A DNA stretch of 36,127 nt from Verrucomicrobiia bacterium (GCA_035946615.1 DASYZB010000117.1:1-36127); one strand, 5' to 3'. Shown: positions 24,261 to 33,587, counted from the first letter of the stretch. Numbers and translations are program-made. Notes: generated by a model from the sequence alone, not told the origin.

Positions 24261-25807
24261 AACGGAATTCTACCATTTGCCGTCTGCCATTTGCCGCCTT
24301 TGGTTGCGGTTCCGCCGCGCTGCAATCCCTATTGGGGTTTGGGATTTCTGGATTCGCTGTAGCTGTTCTAGGAGCGTTGCTCCTGACCGGTTGTGCCGTG
24401 GGGCCGAACTTCAAGAAACCGGCTCCTCCCGATGTTAGCACCTACACCGCCAGCCCGCTGTTGCAAACCAGTGGCACAACAAACGTCGCCGGCGGCGAAC
24501 CGCAGCGGTTTGTCAATGGAATCGATATCCCTGGAGAGTGGTGGGAGTTGTTTCACTCGAAACCGCTCAATGATTTAATCGAGCGGTCGCTGACGAACAA
24601 TCCCAGCATCCAGGCTGCCCAGGCGGCTTTGACAGCCGCCCGCGAAGCTGTGCTCGCCCAAAAGGGCGCTTATTATCCCAGCGCCTCAGCAAGCTTCTCG
24701 GCCACCCGCCAGAAAACGGCCCGGGAACTGTCCTCCATACCCAACTCCGGCGCGCTCTATTTCAGTCTTTATACGCCACAGCTCAGCGTGTCTTATGTGC
24801 CGGATGTTTTTGGCCTGAACCGGCGGACGGTCGAGTCGTTGCAGGCGCAAGCTGAACAGGCCCGCTTCGTCCTGGCGGCGACGCACATTACTTTAAGCGC
24901 CAATGTAGCGGCTGCGGCCATTCAAGAAGCTTCGTTACGGGCGCAAATTGCCGCAACGCACCAGCTTCTGGCGATTAACACGAACCTGCTTCAAATCCTG
25001 CGCAACCAGTTTGCAAAGGGGTATGTCAGCCGGTTTGAAGTCGCCGCGCAGGAATCGCAACTGGCGCAGGAGGCCGCCACCCTGCCTCCGCTGCTCAGGC
25101 AACTGGCCCAACAACGCGATCTCCTGGCAGCGCTCTCGGGGAGTTTTCCCAGCCAGGGACCGTCTGAGCAATTCGAGCTTTCGAGTTTGCAACTTCCCAA
25201 GGAATTGCCTTTGAGTCTTCCATCGCAACTCGTGGCCCAGCGACCGGATGTGCGCCAGGCCGAAGAGAACATGCACGCCGCCTGCGCGCAGGTCGGCATT
25301 GCCGCTGCCAACCGCCTCCCGAACATCGCGCTGACAGCCGATGCCGGGAGCATGGCCCTTGAGGCCAGCCAGATATTCGCCAACGGCAGCGGCTTTTGGA
25401 CTTTGGCGGGAGCCGTCACGCAGCCTCTTTTCCAGGGCGGCGCCTTGTTGCACAAACAACGGGCTGCCCGCGCCGCTTTTATCCAGGCTGCCGCCCAATA
25501 CCGCAGCACGGTGGTCACTGCCTTCCAGAATGTAGCCGATACCCTGAATGCGCTGGAACAGGATGCCAATGCCCTCAATACCGCTGCGGCTGCCGAAGAG
25601 GCCGCCGGCACAACACTTAATCTGGCCCGAAGCCAATGGCAAACCGGCTATGCCAATTACCTCGGCCTGCTCAGTGCCCAGCAGGCCTACGAGCAGGCTG
25701 TGATTAATCTCGTGCAGGCCCAGGCCAATCGTTATGCTGATTCCGCAGCGCTCTTCCAAGCCCTCGGAGGGGGCTGGTGGAACCGCGCCGATTTGACAAA
25801 AAACTAA
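24257..25807 (+). CDS. Outer-membrane efflux lipoprotein, TolC/NodT family
   Basis: The 516-aa protein has a lipoprotein signal ending LLTGC (C46) followed by AVGPNFKKP, the hallmark of NodT-type RND channels. Two repeated TolC-like halves follow. The first includes WWELFHSKPLNDLIERSLTNN, typical of these channels. The second includes LPSQLVAQRPDVRQAEENMHAA, the usual conserved block, and the late QWQTGYANYLGLLSAQQ. It should form the trimeric exit duct for the CzcA-like pump. The signal peptide is unusually long, with a Cys- and Gly-rich n-region. Translation is probably coupled to the proline-rich protein through the ATGA overlap. Confidence 0.92.
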   Translation: MKRNSTICRLPFAAFGCGSAALQSLLGFGISGFAVAVLGALLLTGCAVGPNFKKPAPPDVSTYTASPLLQTSGTTNVAGGEPQRFVNGIDIPGEWWELFHSKPLNDLIERSLTNNPSIQAAQAALTAAREAVLAQKGAYYPSASASFSATRQKTARELSSIPNSGALYFSLYTPQLSVSYVPDVFGLNRRTVESLQAQAEQARFVLAATHITLSANVAAAAIQEASLRAQIAATHQLLAINTNLLQILRNQFAKGYVSRFEVAAQESQLAQEAATLPPLLRQLAQQRDLLAALSGSFPSQGPSEQFELSSLQLPKELPLSLPSQLVAQRPDVRQAEENMHAACAQVGIAAANRLPNIALTADAGSMALEASQIFANGSGFWTLAGAVTQPLFQGGALLHKQRAARAAFIQAAAQYRSTVVTAFQNVADTLNALEQDANALNTAAAAEEAAGTTLNLARSQWQTGYANYLGLLSAQQAYEQAVINLVQAQANRYADSAALFQALGGGWWNRADLTKN

Positions 25808-25816
25808 TTACTCATT

Positions 25817-26488
25817 ATGAAAAAGTTCCTTACTCGCCGGCTGACTGCGGGTCAGGCTGTTGTGGTCATTGTTCTGGCCCTGATTTTGGCGGGGTTGGGG
25901 TATCTCGGCTATAATCTCGTCAGCGCAGCGATACTCGAGGCCCGGGTGAAAGCGGCATTGCCTCAAGTCTGCTCGGCTATCCGCAATCAGCGCAAGGTCC
26001 TTCTCAGCGCCATTGAGGCCTACAAGTCCCATTTTGGGGTGTATCCGCCCGACCATCTGCTCAGCCGCCAGCCCCTGGTGGTGGACGCGGTCACCAATAC
26101 GCTGCTCTATGAACTGGCTGGTGTGGTCTATAATCCAACCAACAAAGCGTACCGCCTTGACCGCATGGAAGAAGCTGATGCGGATTTCGTAAAGAGGTTC
26201 TTCGGGTGTGATTTTAAAAACTGCTCCACAAACCCCGCAGCGGTGCAGAATTTTCTGGGCGAATTCCCCCCGTTCCGCCAGGTCCATGATGATCCGGACA
26301 CATACCTCTTAAGTTTTGCTCTCTACTCGGAACCGGTCGAACCGGAACTACTTTATCAAATGGATTCCAGTCCATGGCGTTATGTCTCTTCTGCCCCGAC
26401 CAACAATCCGGGCCGATTCGATTTGTGGATGGAGGTGTGGACAAAAACCCGCAAGGTGACGATAGGGAACTGGAAAGAGGTCGAGTAA
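25817..26488 (+). CDS. Pseudopilin-like single-pass membrane protein
   Basis: The 223-aa protein has one N-terminal hydrophobic helix (about 13-33), then IEAYKSHFGVYPPD (about 66-79), which is the shape of type II secretion major pseudopilins and the many Verrucomicrobiota pilin-like proteins. The canonical prepilin cleavage motif (G-F-T-x-x-E) is absent, so processing by a prepilin peptidase is doubtful. Two cysteines (FGCDFKNC) could form a disulphide. It starts 9 bp after the efflux lipoprotein and lies 22 bp before the histidine kinase, so it probably belongs to the same transcript. It could be an extracytoplasmic sensor-side partner, but that is only inference. Confidence 0.55.
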   Translation: MKKFLTRRLTAGQAVVVIVLALILAGLGYLGYNLVSAAILEARVKAALPQVCSAIRNQRKVLLSAIEAYKSHFGVYPPDHLLSRQPLVVDAVTNTLLYELAGVVYNPTNKAYRLDRMEEADADFVKRFFGCDFKNCSTNPAAVQNFLGEFPPFRQVHDDPDTYLLSFALYSEPVEPELLYQMDSSPWRYVSSAPTNNPGRFDLWMEVWTKTRKVTIGNWKEVE

Positions 26489-26510
26489 TCAATTGACAAA
26501 GCGGTTCCCC

Positions 26511-27581
26511 ATGAACCGGTTACTGGAGAGGCTTGAGCGCTACTCGCGTGGCTCTCTGATAGCCGCTGGTTTGGTGTTGTTGGTCTTGATTGGCCTGGTG
26601 GACTACCTCACCGGCTTCGAGATCATGTTCTCGGTCTTTTACCTGCTCGAAGTCGGGCTGGCGGCCTGGTTTGTCGGGCGCGGGTTTGGCTTGTTAATGG
26701 CCGTCCTAAGCATCGCCGCCTGGATTGGCGGTGACGTCGCCGCCGGCGCCCATTACTCCACTCCGCTCATACCGATCTGGAATGCACTCATCCTGTTGGT
26801 GCTCTATTTAATCGTGGTGCTGTTGCTGACCAGCTTGCATTCGCTGCACCAGGAGCTGGAAATCCGCGTGCAACAGCGCACCGAGGCATTGACTCGCGAG
26901 ATGGCTCGGCGCCAGCGGCTCGAAGAAGAAATCCTCCACGTCAGTGAACGGGAACAGCGGCGGATTGCCCACGATTTGCATGATAACCTCTGCCAGCATC
27001 TCACCGCTACCGCCTTGGCGGGCCAAGTCCTCGACGAGCGCCTGACAGCCAAATCCCTCCCGGAAGCCGCCGATGCGGCCAAAATCATCGAGTTGGTTGA
27101 GCAAGGCATCGTCCTGGCTCGCAACCTGGCACGCGGCCTGCACCCGGTCGAGATGGAAGCCGAGGGCCTTATGGCGGCCTTCGAGGGACTGGCCGGCAAT
27201 ATCACCAAAGCGACAAAAACCCTTTGCGTCTTCGAGTGCGAAGCTCCCGTCCTGGTTAACGATGACACCGCCGCGACGCATCTCTACCGCATTGCCCAGG
27301 AAGCAGTCCATAACTCCATTCGCCACGGCAAACCCAAGCGCATCGGCATCAACCTCTCCGAACACAACGGCCTGGTCGCCCTTCGGGTCGAGGATGACGG
27401 TATCGGTCTGCCTGAGAGTGGGCCGGAAAGCCAGGGTCTGGGGGTTCGGATCATGGCGCATCGCGCGGCAATGATTGGAGGAACCTTTTCAATCGAGCCC
27501 GCCCCAACCGGTGGAACGATCGTCACTTGCACATTCCCAAAACCGGCCGCCGCTCGTCCCAACGCTCCCGATGAATCCTGA
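26511..27581 (+). CDS. Sensor histidine kinase, NarL-partner (HPK7) type
   Basis: From ATG 26511 the protein is 356 aa. Three to four membrane helices (15-33, 38-56, 59-76, 92-108) are followed by a coiled linker, a HisKA_3 dimerisation domain with IAHDLHDNLCQ (phospho-acceptor H157), LARGLHPVEME (206-215), and a HATPase domain with N-box N268, G1 DDGIGL (295-300) and G2 GLG (309-311). There is no large periplasmic domain, so it probably senses within or near the membrane. The response regulator start overlaps its end by 11 bp. A TTG at 26493 is a less likely start. Confidence 0.92.
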   Translation: MNRLLERLERYSRGSLIAAGLVLLVLIGLVDYLTGFEIMFSVFYLLEVGLAAWFVGRGFGLLMAVLSIAAWIGGDVAAGAHYSTPLIPIWNALILLVLYLIVVLLLTSLHSLHQELEIRVQQRTEALTREMARRQRLEEEILHVSEREQRRIAHDLHDNLCQHLTATALAGQVLDERLTAKSLPEAADAAKIIELVEQGIVLARNLARGLHPVEMEAEGLMAAFEGLAGNITKATKTLCVFECEAPVLVNDDTAATHLYRIAQEAVHNSIRHGKPKRIGINLSEHNGLVALRVEDDGIGLPESGPESQGLGVRIMAHRAAMIGGTFSIEPAPTGGTIVTCTFPKPAAARPNAPDES

Positions 27582-28245
27582 GACCTCACTGCAGAAAGGA
27601 AGCATTTTTCTGGTGGACGACCACCCCCTGGTGCGCGAATGGCTGACCAACCTGATTAACCAACAATCGGGCCTTGCGGTCTGTGGCGAAGCAGAGAGCG
27701 GGCCGCAGGCCCTGCGGAGCATTGTCGATCTCAAGCCGGATGTCGCGATTGTGGATATCTCGTTGAAAGAGTCTTCGGGCATCGAGTTGATCAAGAACCT
27801 CAAGCAGAGCTGCCCCTCGGTAGCCGTGCTGGTCCTCTCGATGCACGAGGAAAGCCATTACGCCGAACGGGCCCTGCGCGCCGGCGCCCGCGGTTACATT
27901 ATGAAACGGGAAACTTCCCGCAAAATCATTGGCGCTATCCGCCAGGTTTTAGAGGGCAAAATGTACCTCAGCGAAACAATTGCCACCGCCATGGCGACCC
28001 AATTTGTCCATGGCCGCACTCTGACCACTCAATCGCCTCAAGCGCTCTTGAGTGATCGGGAACTCGAGGTGTTCCAACTGCTCGGCCAGGGACGTGGCAC
28101 GCGCCAAATCGCCGAACTGCTCCGGGTCAGCGTCAAGACCGTTCAGGCCTACTGTGCGCGCATCAAAGAAAAATTGAACCTGACCAGCGCCACCGAGTTG
28201 CTGCGGGAAGCCGTGCGGTGGCATGAGAGCACGCACCAGCAGTGA
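27571..28245 (+). CDS. Response regulator, NarL/FixJ family
   Basis: From ATG 27571 the protein is 224 aa. The receiver domain has D16-D17, phospho-acceptor D62 (VDISL), S90 and K112. A LuxR-type helix-turn-helix lies at about 160-215 (LSDRELEVFQLLGQGRGTRQIAELL). The open frame extends 32 codons upstream, but those residues read across the kinase HATPase domain and do not look like a receiver. The 11-bp overlap with the kinase gene indicates a cognate pair. It probably controls the efflux operon, of which it may be the last gene. Confidence 0.93.
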   Translation: MNPETSLQKGSIFLVDDHPLVREWLTNLINQQSGLAVCGEAESGPQALRSIVDLKPDVAIVDISLKESSGIELIKNLKQSCPSVAVLVLSMHEESHYAERALRAGARGYIMKRETSRKIIGAIRQVLEGKMYLSETIATAMATQFVHGRTLTTQSPQALLSDRELEVFQLLGQGRGTRQIAELLRVSVKTVQAYCARIKEKLNLTSATELLREAVRWHESTHQQ

Positions 28246-28310
28246 GCGTTTGGCGCCCGCCTTCCGCTTTGGAGTGGCTTTTTTGAATCAAAGCTGGTTA
28301 TAGTAGAGTC

Positions 28311-29708
28311 ATGGCAGAAAAGAGCTTGAATGACCTGCCGCGCGACCTGCGCGTGCTTTTCACCAGGGGCACCGATGCCTTGCAGCGGGACAACTTCAGT
28401 TACGCCATCGAGCTTTTCAACCAGGTGCTCGCGCGCGACCCGGCATTGTATGATTGCCGCAAGGCCTTGCGAACCGCCCAATTGAAAAAGGCTGGCAGCG
28501 GTGGCGGTTTTATGAAGAAGATGTGGAATAGCGCCAGCTCCCAGCCCATGGTCGCCAAGGGCGAGATTGCCTTGCACAGAGACCCGGCCGAGGCCTTGAA
28601 AATCGCCGAGGAGATTCTCAATAGCGACCCAAACAATCCCGGCGCCCACCGAATCATTGTCAAGGCGGCCCAAGCCCTCGAAATGCCCAAAACAGCCGTG
28701 TTGTCGCTCGAAGTTCTGTCCCGCAATTCACCGAAAGACAAAGACGTCGCCATTCAGTACGCAAACGCTTTGGCTGCAATTGGGCAGCCCAAACGCGGCG
28801 AGCAGGTCCTTGCCAGCCTTCATGACGCCTTCCCCGCTGATAACGAAATCCACCAGGCGCTCAAGGACCTTTCCGCCCGCAAGACCCTCGATGAGGGCGG
28901 TTACGACGCCCTGGCCGACGGCAGTGGGTCCTATCGCGATATCCTCAAGGACAAAGCCGAGGCCGTCGCCTTGGAACAGCAAAATCGGCAGGTCAAGAGC
29001 GAGGACCTTACCGAAAATCTGATCAAGGAATATGAGGGACGGCTGACCACCGAGCCCGCCAATCTCAAGCTGTTGAAACAATTGGCCGAGCTTTACAGCC
29101 AGAAAAAACAGTTCGACAAAGCCCTGGGCTATTATGAAAAACTCAAGGCCTCGGACGTGGGGAACGACCCATCGCTGGACAAAGGCATTGCTGAAACCAT
29201 CAACCGCAGATTCGAACATCAGATTTCCCAATTGGACCCCAATGCTGCGGATTACCAGGATTCCGTCGCCAAATTGCAGAACGAAAAGCAGACATTCCAG
29301 TTAAGCGAGTGCCAGAAACGCCTCGAGCGCTATCCCAATGACCTGCAGATTCGTTTCGAGCTGGGGCAGCTTTATTTCCAGGCGGGCCGCATCAGCGAGG
29401 CCATCGGTGAATTCCAAAAGGCCCAGGCCAACCCGCATCGGAAGGTGGCTGCGATGAATTACCTGGCGCAGTCTTTTGCAAAAGGAAACAAGCTCGATAT
29501 GGCAGCTCGCACCCTCCAGAACGCGATCAAAGAAAAACCAGTGTTGGACGAAGAAAAAAAGGAGTTGATATATAATCTAGGCTCCGTCCTCGAGCGCATG
29601 GGCAAAAAGAACGAAGCCCTCGACCAGTTCAAGGTGATTTACGAAGTCGATATCGCCTACAAAGACGTCGCCGCCAAGGTGGACGCCTTTTACGCCGGAC
29701 AGTCCTGA
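28311..29708 (+). CDS. Tetratricopeptide-repeat protein
   Basis: The 465-aa protein has no signal peptide and is made of scattered TPR units: about 14-47 (ALQRDNFSYAIELFNQVLAR), 95-125, 130-165, 258-290 (LAELYSQKKQFDKALGYYEKL) and 350-440 (LGQLYFQAGRISEAIGEFQKA, LGSVLERMGKKNEALDQFK). The middle (about 190-240) is charged and less regular. It is a cytoplasmic scaffold of unknown partner. A TATAGT lies at 28299-28304, just six bases before the ATG, so a leaderless transcript is conceivable, but no -35 supports it. Confidence 0.85.
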   Translation: MAEKSLNDLPRDLRVLFTRGTDALQRDNFSYAIELFNQVLARDPALYDCRKALRTAQLKKAGSGGGFMKKMWNSASSQPMVAKGEIALHRDPAEALKIAEEILNSDPNNPGAHRIIVKAAQALEMPKTAVLSLEVLSRNSPKDKDVAIQYANALAAIGQPKRGEQVLASLHDAFPADNEIHQALKDLSARKTLDEGGYDALADGSGSYRDILKDKAEAVALEQQNRQVKSEDLTENLIKEYEGRLTTEPANLKLLKQLAELYSQKKQFDKALGYYEKLKASDVGNDPSLDKGIAETINRRFEHQISQLDPNAADYQDSVAKLQNEKQTFQLSECQKRLERYPNDLQIRFELGQLYFQAGRISEAIGEFQKAQANPHRKVAAMNYLAQSFAKGNKLDMAARTLQNAIKEKPVLDEEKKELIYNLGSVLERMGKKNEALDQFKVIYEVDIAYKDVAAKVDAFYAGQS

Positions 29709-29785
29709 TTCTTCAACCACGACCGCGCCCAGTCCGGGGCAAATACCCCATTTACCGGGGCAGCCCTCTGGCAAATGCTAAGGCC

Positions 29786-30046
29786 ATGTCAGAAACAAGC
29801 GAAAATGGACAAAGCGCCGCAGTGGAGCGGTTGGTGGAAGACATCAAGGTGGTCGTGCGCGACGGGCAGGACCTGCTCAGGGCGGGTGTAGCCAACATGC
29901 GAGAAGTGGCGCGCACGCGCGCCGAAATGGCAGCCCAACGCGTCAGGGAACGGCCCTATCAGAGCCTGAGCCTGGTTTTTGGAATCGGACTCGCGCTCGG
30001 CGCCATGGTTGTCGCATTTTGGAAGCGCCGGGGGGATGACGACTGA
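29786..30046 (+). CDS. DUF883/ElaB-YqjD-like membrane-anchored protein
   Basis: The 86-aa protein has an amphipathic helical N-terminal part (ERLVEDIKVVVRDGQDLLR) and one C-terminal hydrophobic segment (about 61-80, SLSLVFGIGLALGAMVVAFW) followed by KRRGDDD. This is the layout of the ElaB/YqjD/DUF883 family, whose members tether ribosomes to the inner membrane in stationary phase in E. coli. It lies 77 bp after the TPR gene. The family call is by architecture. Confidence 0.72.
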   Translation: MSETSENGQSAAVERLVEDIKVVVRDGQDLLRAGVANMREVARTRAEMAAQRVRERPYQSLSLVFGIGLALGAMVVAFWKRRGDDD

Positions 30047-30281
30047 AGCGCTGCGCTGAGCCTCTGTGCTTTTGCCGGCGCTTACCTTCCCCTTCGGGTA
30101 AATGCGGGTCTCCCCCGACTTCTCCTTTAGCATTCAGCCCTTAGCCTTCAGCCTTTCTTTGCGTTTCTCTTTGTTCTTTCGCGGCGATTCCTGCCCCATC
30201 TGCCTTTGTGGGGATCAACCAGCCTCTTAGCAAACGCTGCGTTTTGATTGCGCCCAGGCGCAACAATTGCGAAAGTCGGCC
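30047..30281. other. Intergenic region with AT/pyrimidine repeat words
   Basis: No gene is supported. The stretch 30125-30190 is a string of near-repeated words (CAGCCCTTAGCCTTCAGCC, then TTTGCGTTTCTCTTTGTTC and TTTCGCGGCG). It resembles the fragmentary dispersed repeats also seen before recA. Confidence 0.4.
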
Positions 30282-33200
30282 ATGCAAAAACGCCTCACTT
30301 GGATTGTGCTTTGCGTGCTGGTCCTGGTTGCGGCAATTGTTTTGTGGACAAGATCGAAAGGGGCAGGCGACCCATTCATTCGCTCGATGACGATGGGCCA
30401 GGGTTATTTCGAGAAGGGAGACGCTGCCGACGCGATAACGGCCTACCAACGAGCGGTCAAGCTGGCGCCCGAGAGTCTCTACGCGCACTTGAATCTGGCC
30501 AACGCATACCTCCTGGGTGGGCAGAGCCAGGAGGTAATCGCCCAGTGCCAGGAAGCCCTGAACCTGGACCATAATAATCCAGCGGCCTACTACCTCATGG
30601 GTTGCGCTTATTTGCGTCTCGACCAGGCCGACAAAGCCGTCCAGGCCCTCCAGGAATCTCAGAAGATTGACCCGGCTATCACCGCCCTTAATTTCCAACT
30701 CGGCCTGGCCCAGGAACGGCTCGGCCACATCGACGATGCCATTCAGGAATTCGAGACCGTCGCCCAGTTCCAGCCTGACCACCCCTCAGTCCATTATCAG
30801 CTCAGCCGTCTTTACCAGCAGACTGGCCAAACCCAAAAGGCCGCTGAAGAACTGGCCAAACATCAGCAAATCCTGGCCAAAAATCCCAATGTCTCCAGCG
30901 GGCCCGCGACCTTCGAGCGTTGCAAATATACGCAACCCGCCGGCCCCTTTGCCCTCGACCAGCCCGAGCGCCACGGCGCGGCGGTCCATTTTTCAGATGC
31001 CACGAGCGCCGCTTTCGGCCAGCAGGCAAACCTGTATCACGGCCCACTCGGCGTTTTGGATTACAACCATGATGGACGCGACAGCTTGTTCGTAACCGAA
31101 GCAGATGGCTTCCGGCTTCTGGAAAATTCAGCAGGACACTTTACGCCGCTGGGTCCCAAGGCGCCAGGGACGCCGGGCGCAGTCTATCAGCGTTGTCTGG
31201 TGGGTGATTTGAACAACGACAGGGTCGATGATGTGTTGATCCTTGGGGAGCAGGCCTCCCACGCCTTCAAATTCGCCACCAACGGGCAATTCCGCGAAAT
31301 GACCGCTGCGGCGGGACTGAAAAACCTCAAGGCAAAAGGCGGTTTGCTGGCCGACCTGGATTTTACAGGCAAACTCGATCTGCTGGCCGTGCAGCCGGCA
31401 GGCGAAGGGTTGCTGGTGTATCGCAACCTGGGCAATGGTTATTTCCTGGCGAACACCAATTCCGGGTTGCCTGCCGTCTTTCCAGGCCTCGAGCAGGTCG
31501 CCGTTGAGGATTGGCGGGATGAAGATGTGCCCGGCGTTTTCGCCACCAGGGCCGGCCAGCCTCCGGTCTATTTCGCCAAACAACGGGCCGGCTTATTCGT
31601 GCAGACCAATCTGGATGGCGCCTGGCCCGCCGGCAGCATCCTGGCCATTGGCGATCTGAATAACGATTTGCGCCTGGACGCCGTGGTGGCCGATTCACGG
31701 GAACTTCATGTCATTTACGGCGGAATGCACGAGAGCCTGACGCTGCCCCTAAACGGATTTCAAACCAAAGGCCTTTTGCTGATCGATTATGACAACGACG
31801 GCTGGCTGGACGTTCTGGCCTACGGCGACGGCCTGCGCCTGTGGCGCAACCTGGGCAAAAAGGGGTTCAAAGATGTGACTGCCGAGCTTGGCCTCGATAA
31901 GCTAGGGCCGGTTGATTCGGTAGCCGCAGCAGATTTTGATCAGGATGGCGATACCGATTTGGTTGTCAGTTCGCCCAAGGGGCTGCAGTTCTTGCGAAAT
32001 GATGGAGGCAACGCCAATAAACAATTGAAGCTCCAATTGGCCGGCAACCGCTCTAATCCCAGCGCCCTGGGGGTTCGCGTCGAGTTGGTTTCGGGCCATT
32101 GGCACACAATCCGAACGCGCAACCAGTTCCCGCTCGAAATCGGCGTGGGGAAACATGATAAAATCGAGGTGCTCAAGGTTCGTTGGTTCGATTTGGCGAC
32201 CGCTTTGGTGGATGTGCCTGTGCAAAAGCAGCCCCTGGCCTTGGCTGAACTCACCCTGCCAACCGGCTCCTGTCCCTACCTTTACGCATGGGATGGACGG
32301 CGGTTCCGGTTTGTGACGGATGTCTTGGGCGCGTCGCCCTTGGGTCTGCCTGCAAGTCAAACGCGCTATATCGACGCCGATCCGCAAGAACTCCTCGAAT
32401 TGGGCGACGATGCCCAGTTTCCACCGAACAATGGCTTTTACGAAGTGCGCCTGACTGAAGAACTCCGCGAGGTGCTCTATCTGGACGTGGCTACATTGAT
32501 CGCGGTGGATCACCCGGCGGGCACCCTGGTCCATCCCACGAGCAAAATGCTCCCCGCCAAACCCTTTTTGCCCCATGAACTCTGGACCTTACGCCCGGTC
32601 GCTGCGCTTCAACAGGCCGTGCGCAGCGATGGGTGCGACGTCACCCGCGCCCTGGCCGCAGCCGATGGCGACATGGTCTCGCCCGTCCGGCTGCGCGAGC
32701 CGCAACTGCGCGGTCTGGCAGAGCCTTTCTCCGTTACAATGGATTTTGGGGAACTGCCGGTCAATCGCCCGCTGGTTTTGGTCATACGCGGATGGCTGCG
32801 GTTTGGGGGTGGCATGGCCAATGTGGCTGCTTCGCTGGACCCGGCTCTGCCATTTCCCTTCCCAACTTTGGAAGCGCAGTTGCCGGACGGCTCCTGGCAG
32901 GCCATTAAAACGCCCGTCGGCGCGCCTGCGGGCAAGACCAAAACCATCCTCATCGATTTGGAGGGCAAATTGCCTCCTGGGGCTCGACGCCTTCGACTAA
33001 GCACCGCCTTCGAAATCTATTGGGACTATGCCTCGCTTTGTGAAAAAGCCCAGGCGGCTCGAAACCGGGTCTTCCATTTGCATCCCGTGCGCGCAGACCT
33101 GCATTGGCACGGCTTCGGTCAATTCGAGGCACTGCCCGAATGGCTGCCCTTGACGCCGATCTACGATAAAGCGCAGTTCAACCCGCCCTGGCGGCGCACG

Positions 33201-33587
33201 CCTTCAGGTTGGTGTACCAGGTACGGACCGGTGGGTGAATTGGCCGAGCGCCAGGATAACGAGCTGGTCCTCTTGAATGGAGGCGATGAATTAGCCTTGT
33301 CTTTTTCTGCCGCAGCCCTGCCGCCTAAACCCGAGGGTTTTGCGCGCGATTTCTTTTTATACGTTGTGGGGTGGGATAAAGACGCCGATTTTCATGTCGG
33401 CCAAGGCTGGCGTGTGGACCCGCTGCCGTTTGTTGGGCTGGATGACCAGGCCTATGGACACCAGGCGCGCCCCGGGAATCTAAGCGATGCCTGGATTTCC
33501 AAATACAACACTCGCTGGGTTGGGCCACTGATTCTGGCCCGCAACCCCGGCACACTCCGGAACCTGCGGCAATCCAAACGCCAATAG
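30282..33587 (+). CDS. Exported TPR / FG-GAP / UnbV-like protein
   Basis: From ATG 30282 the protein is 1101 aa. An N-terminal hydrophobic segment (LTWIVLCVLVLVAAIVLW) acts as signal or anchor. About five TPR units span 30-200. A beta-propeller of FG-GAP/VCBS repeats follows (about 255-575), each marked by a Ca-binding-like loop such as DYNHDGRDSL, DLNNDRVDDV, DYDNDGWLDV and DFDQDGDTDL. An ASPIC/UnbV-like segment lies at about 579-626 (GNRSNPSALGVRVEL). A large C-terminal region starts near 660 (SCPYLYAWDGRRFRFVTDV) and is shared, from memory, with CRTAC1-like proteins of Planctomycetota, Acidobacteriota and Verrucomicrobiota. It is probably an extracellular scaffold. A TTG at 30267 is a less likely start. 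Confidence 0.85.
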   Translation: MQKRLTWIVLCVLVLVAAIVLWTRSKGAGDPFIRSMTMGQGYFEKGDAADAITAYQRAVKLAPESLYAHLNLANAYLLGGQSQEVIAQCQEALNLDHNNPAAYYLMGCAYLRLDQADKAVQALQESQKIDPAITALNFQLGLAQERLGHIDDAIQEFETVAQFQPDHPSVHYQLSRLYQQTGQTQKAAEELAKHQQILAKNPNVSSGPATFERCKYTQPAGPFALDQPERHGAAVHFSDATSAAFGQQANLYHGPLGVLDYNHDGRDSLFVTEADGFRLLENSAGHFTPLGPKAPGTPGAVYQRCLVGDLNNDRVDDVLILGEQASHAFKFATNGQFREMTAAAGLKNLKAKGGLLADLDFTGKLDLLAVQPAGEGLLVYRNLGNGYFLANTNSGLPAVFPGLEQVAVEDWRDEDVPGVFATRAGQPPVYFAKQRAGLFVQTNLDGAWPAGSILAIGDLNNDLRLDAVVADSRELHVIYGGMHESLTLPLNGFQTKGLLLIDYDNDGWLDVLAYGDGLRLWRNLGKKGFKDVTAELGLDKLGPVDSVAAADFDQDGDTDLVVSSPKGLQFLRNDGGNANKQLKLQLAGNRSNPSALGVRVELVSGHWHTIRTRNQFPLEIGVGKHDKIEVLKVRWFDLATALVDVPVQKQPLALAELTLPTGSCPYLYAWDGRRFRFVTDVLGASPLGLPASQTRYIDADPQELLELGDDAQFPPNNGFYEVRLTEELREVLYLDVATLIAVDHPAGTLVHPTSKMLPAKPFLPHELWTLRPVAALQQAVRSDGCDVTRALAAADGDMVSPVRLREPQLRGLAEPFSVTMDFGELPVNRPLVLVIRGWLRFGGGMANVAASLDPALPFPFPTLEAQLPDGSWQAIKTPVGAPAGKTKTILIDLEGKLPPGARRLRLSTAFEIYWDYASLCEKAQAARNRVFHLHPVRADLHWHGFGQFEALPEWLPLTPIYDKAQFNPPWRRTPSGWCTRYGPVGELAERQDNELVLLNGGDELALSFSAAALPPKPEGFARDFFLYVVGWDKDADFHVGQGWRVDPLPFVGLDDQAYGHQARPGNLSDAWISKYNTRWVGPLILARNPGTLRNLRQSKRQ

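Noticed and set aside
26493-26500. TTGACA as a promoter for the two-component genes
   Set aside because: No -10 at suitable spacing, and tight gene spacing favours read-through from upstream.
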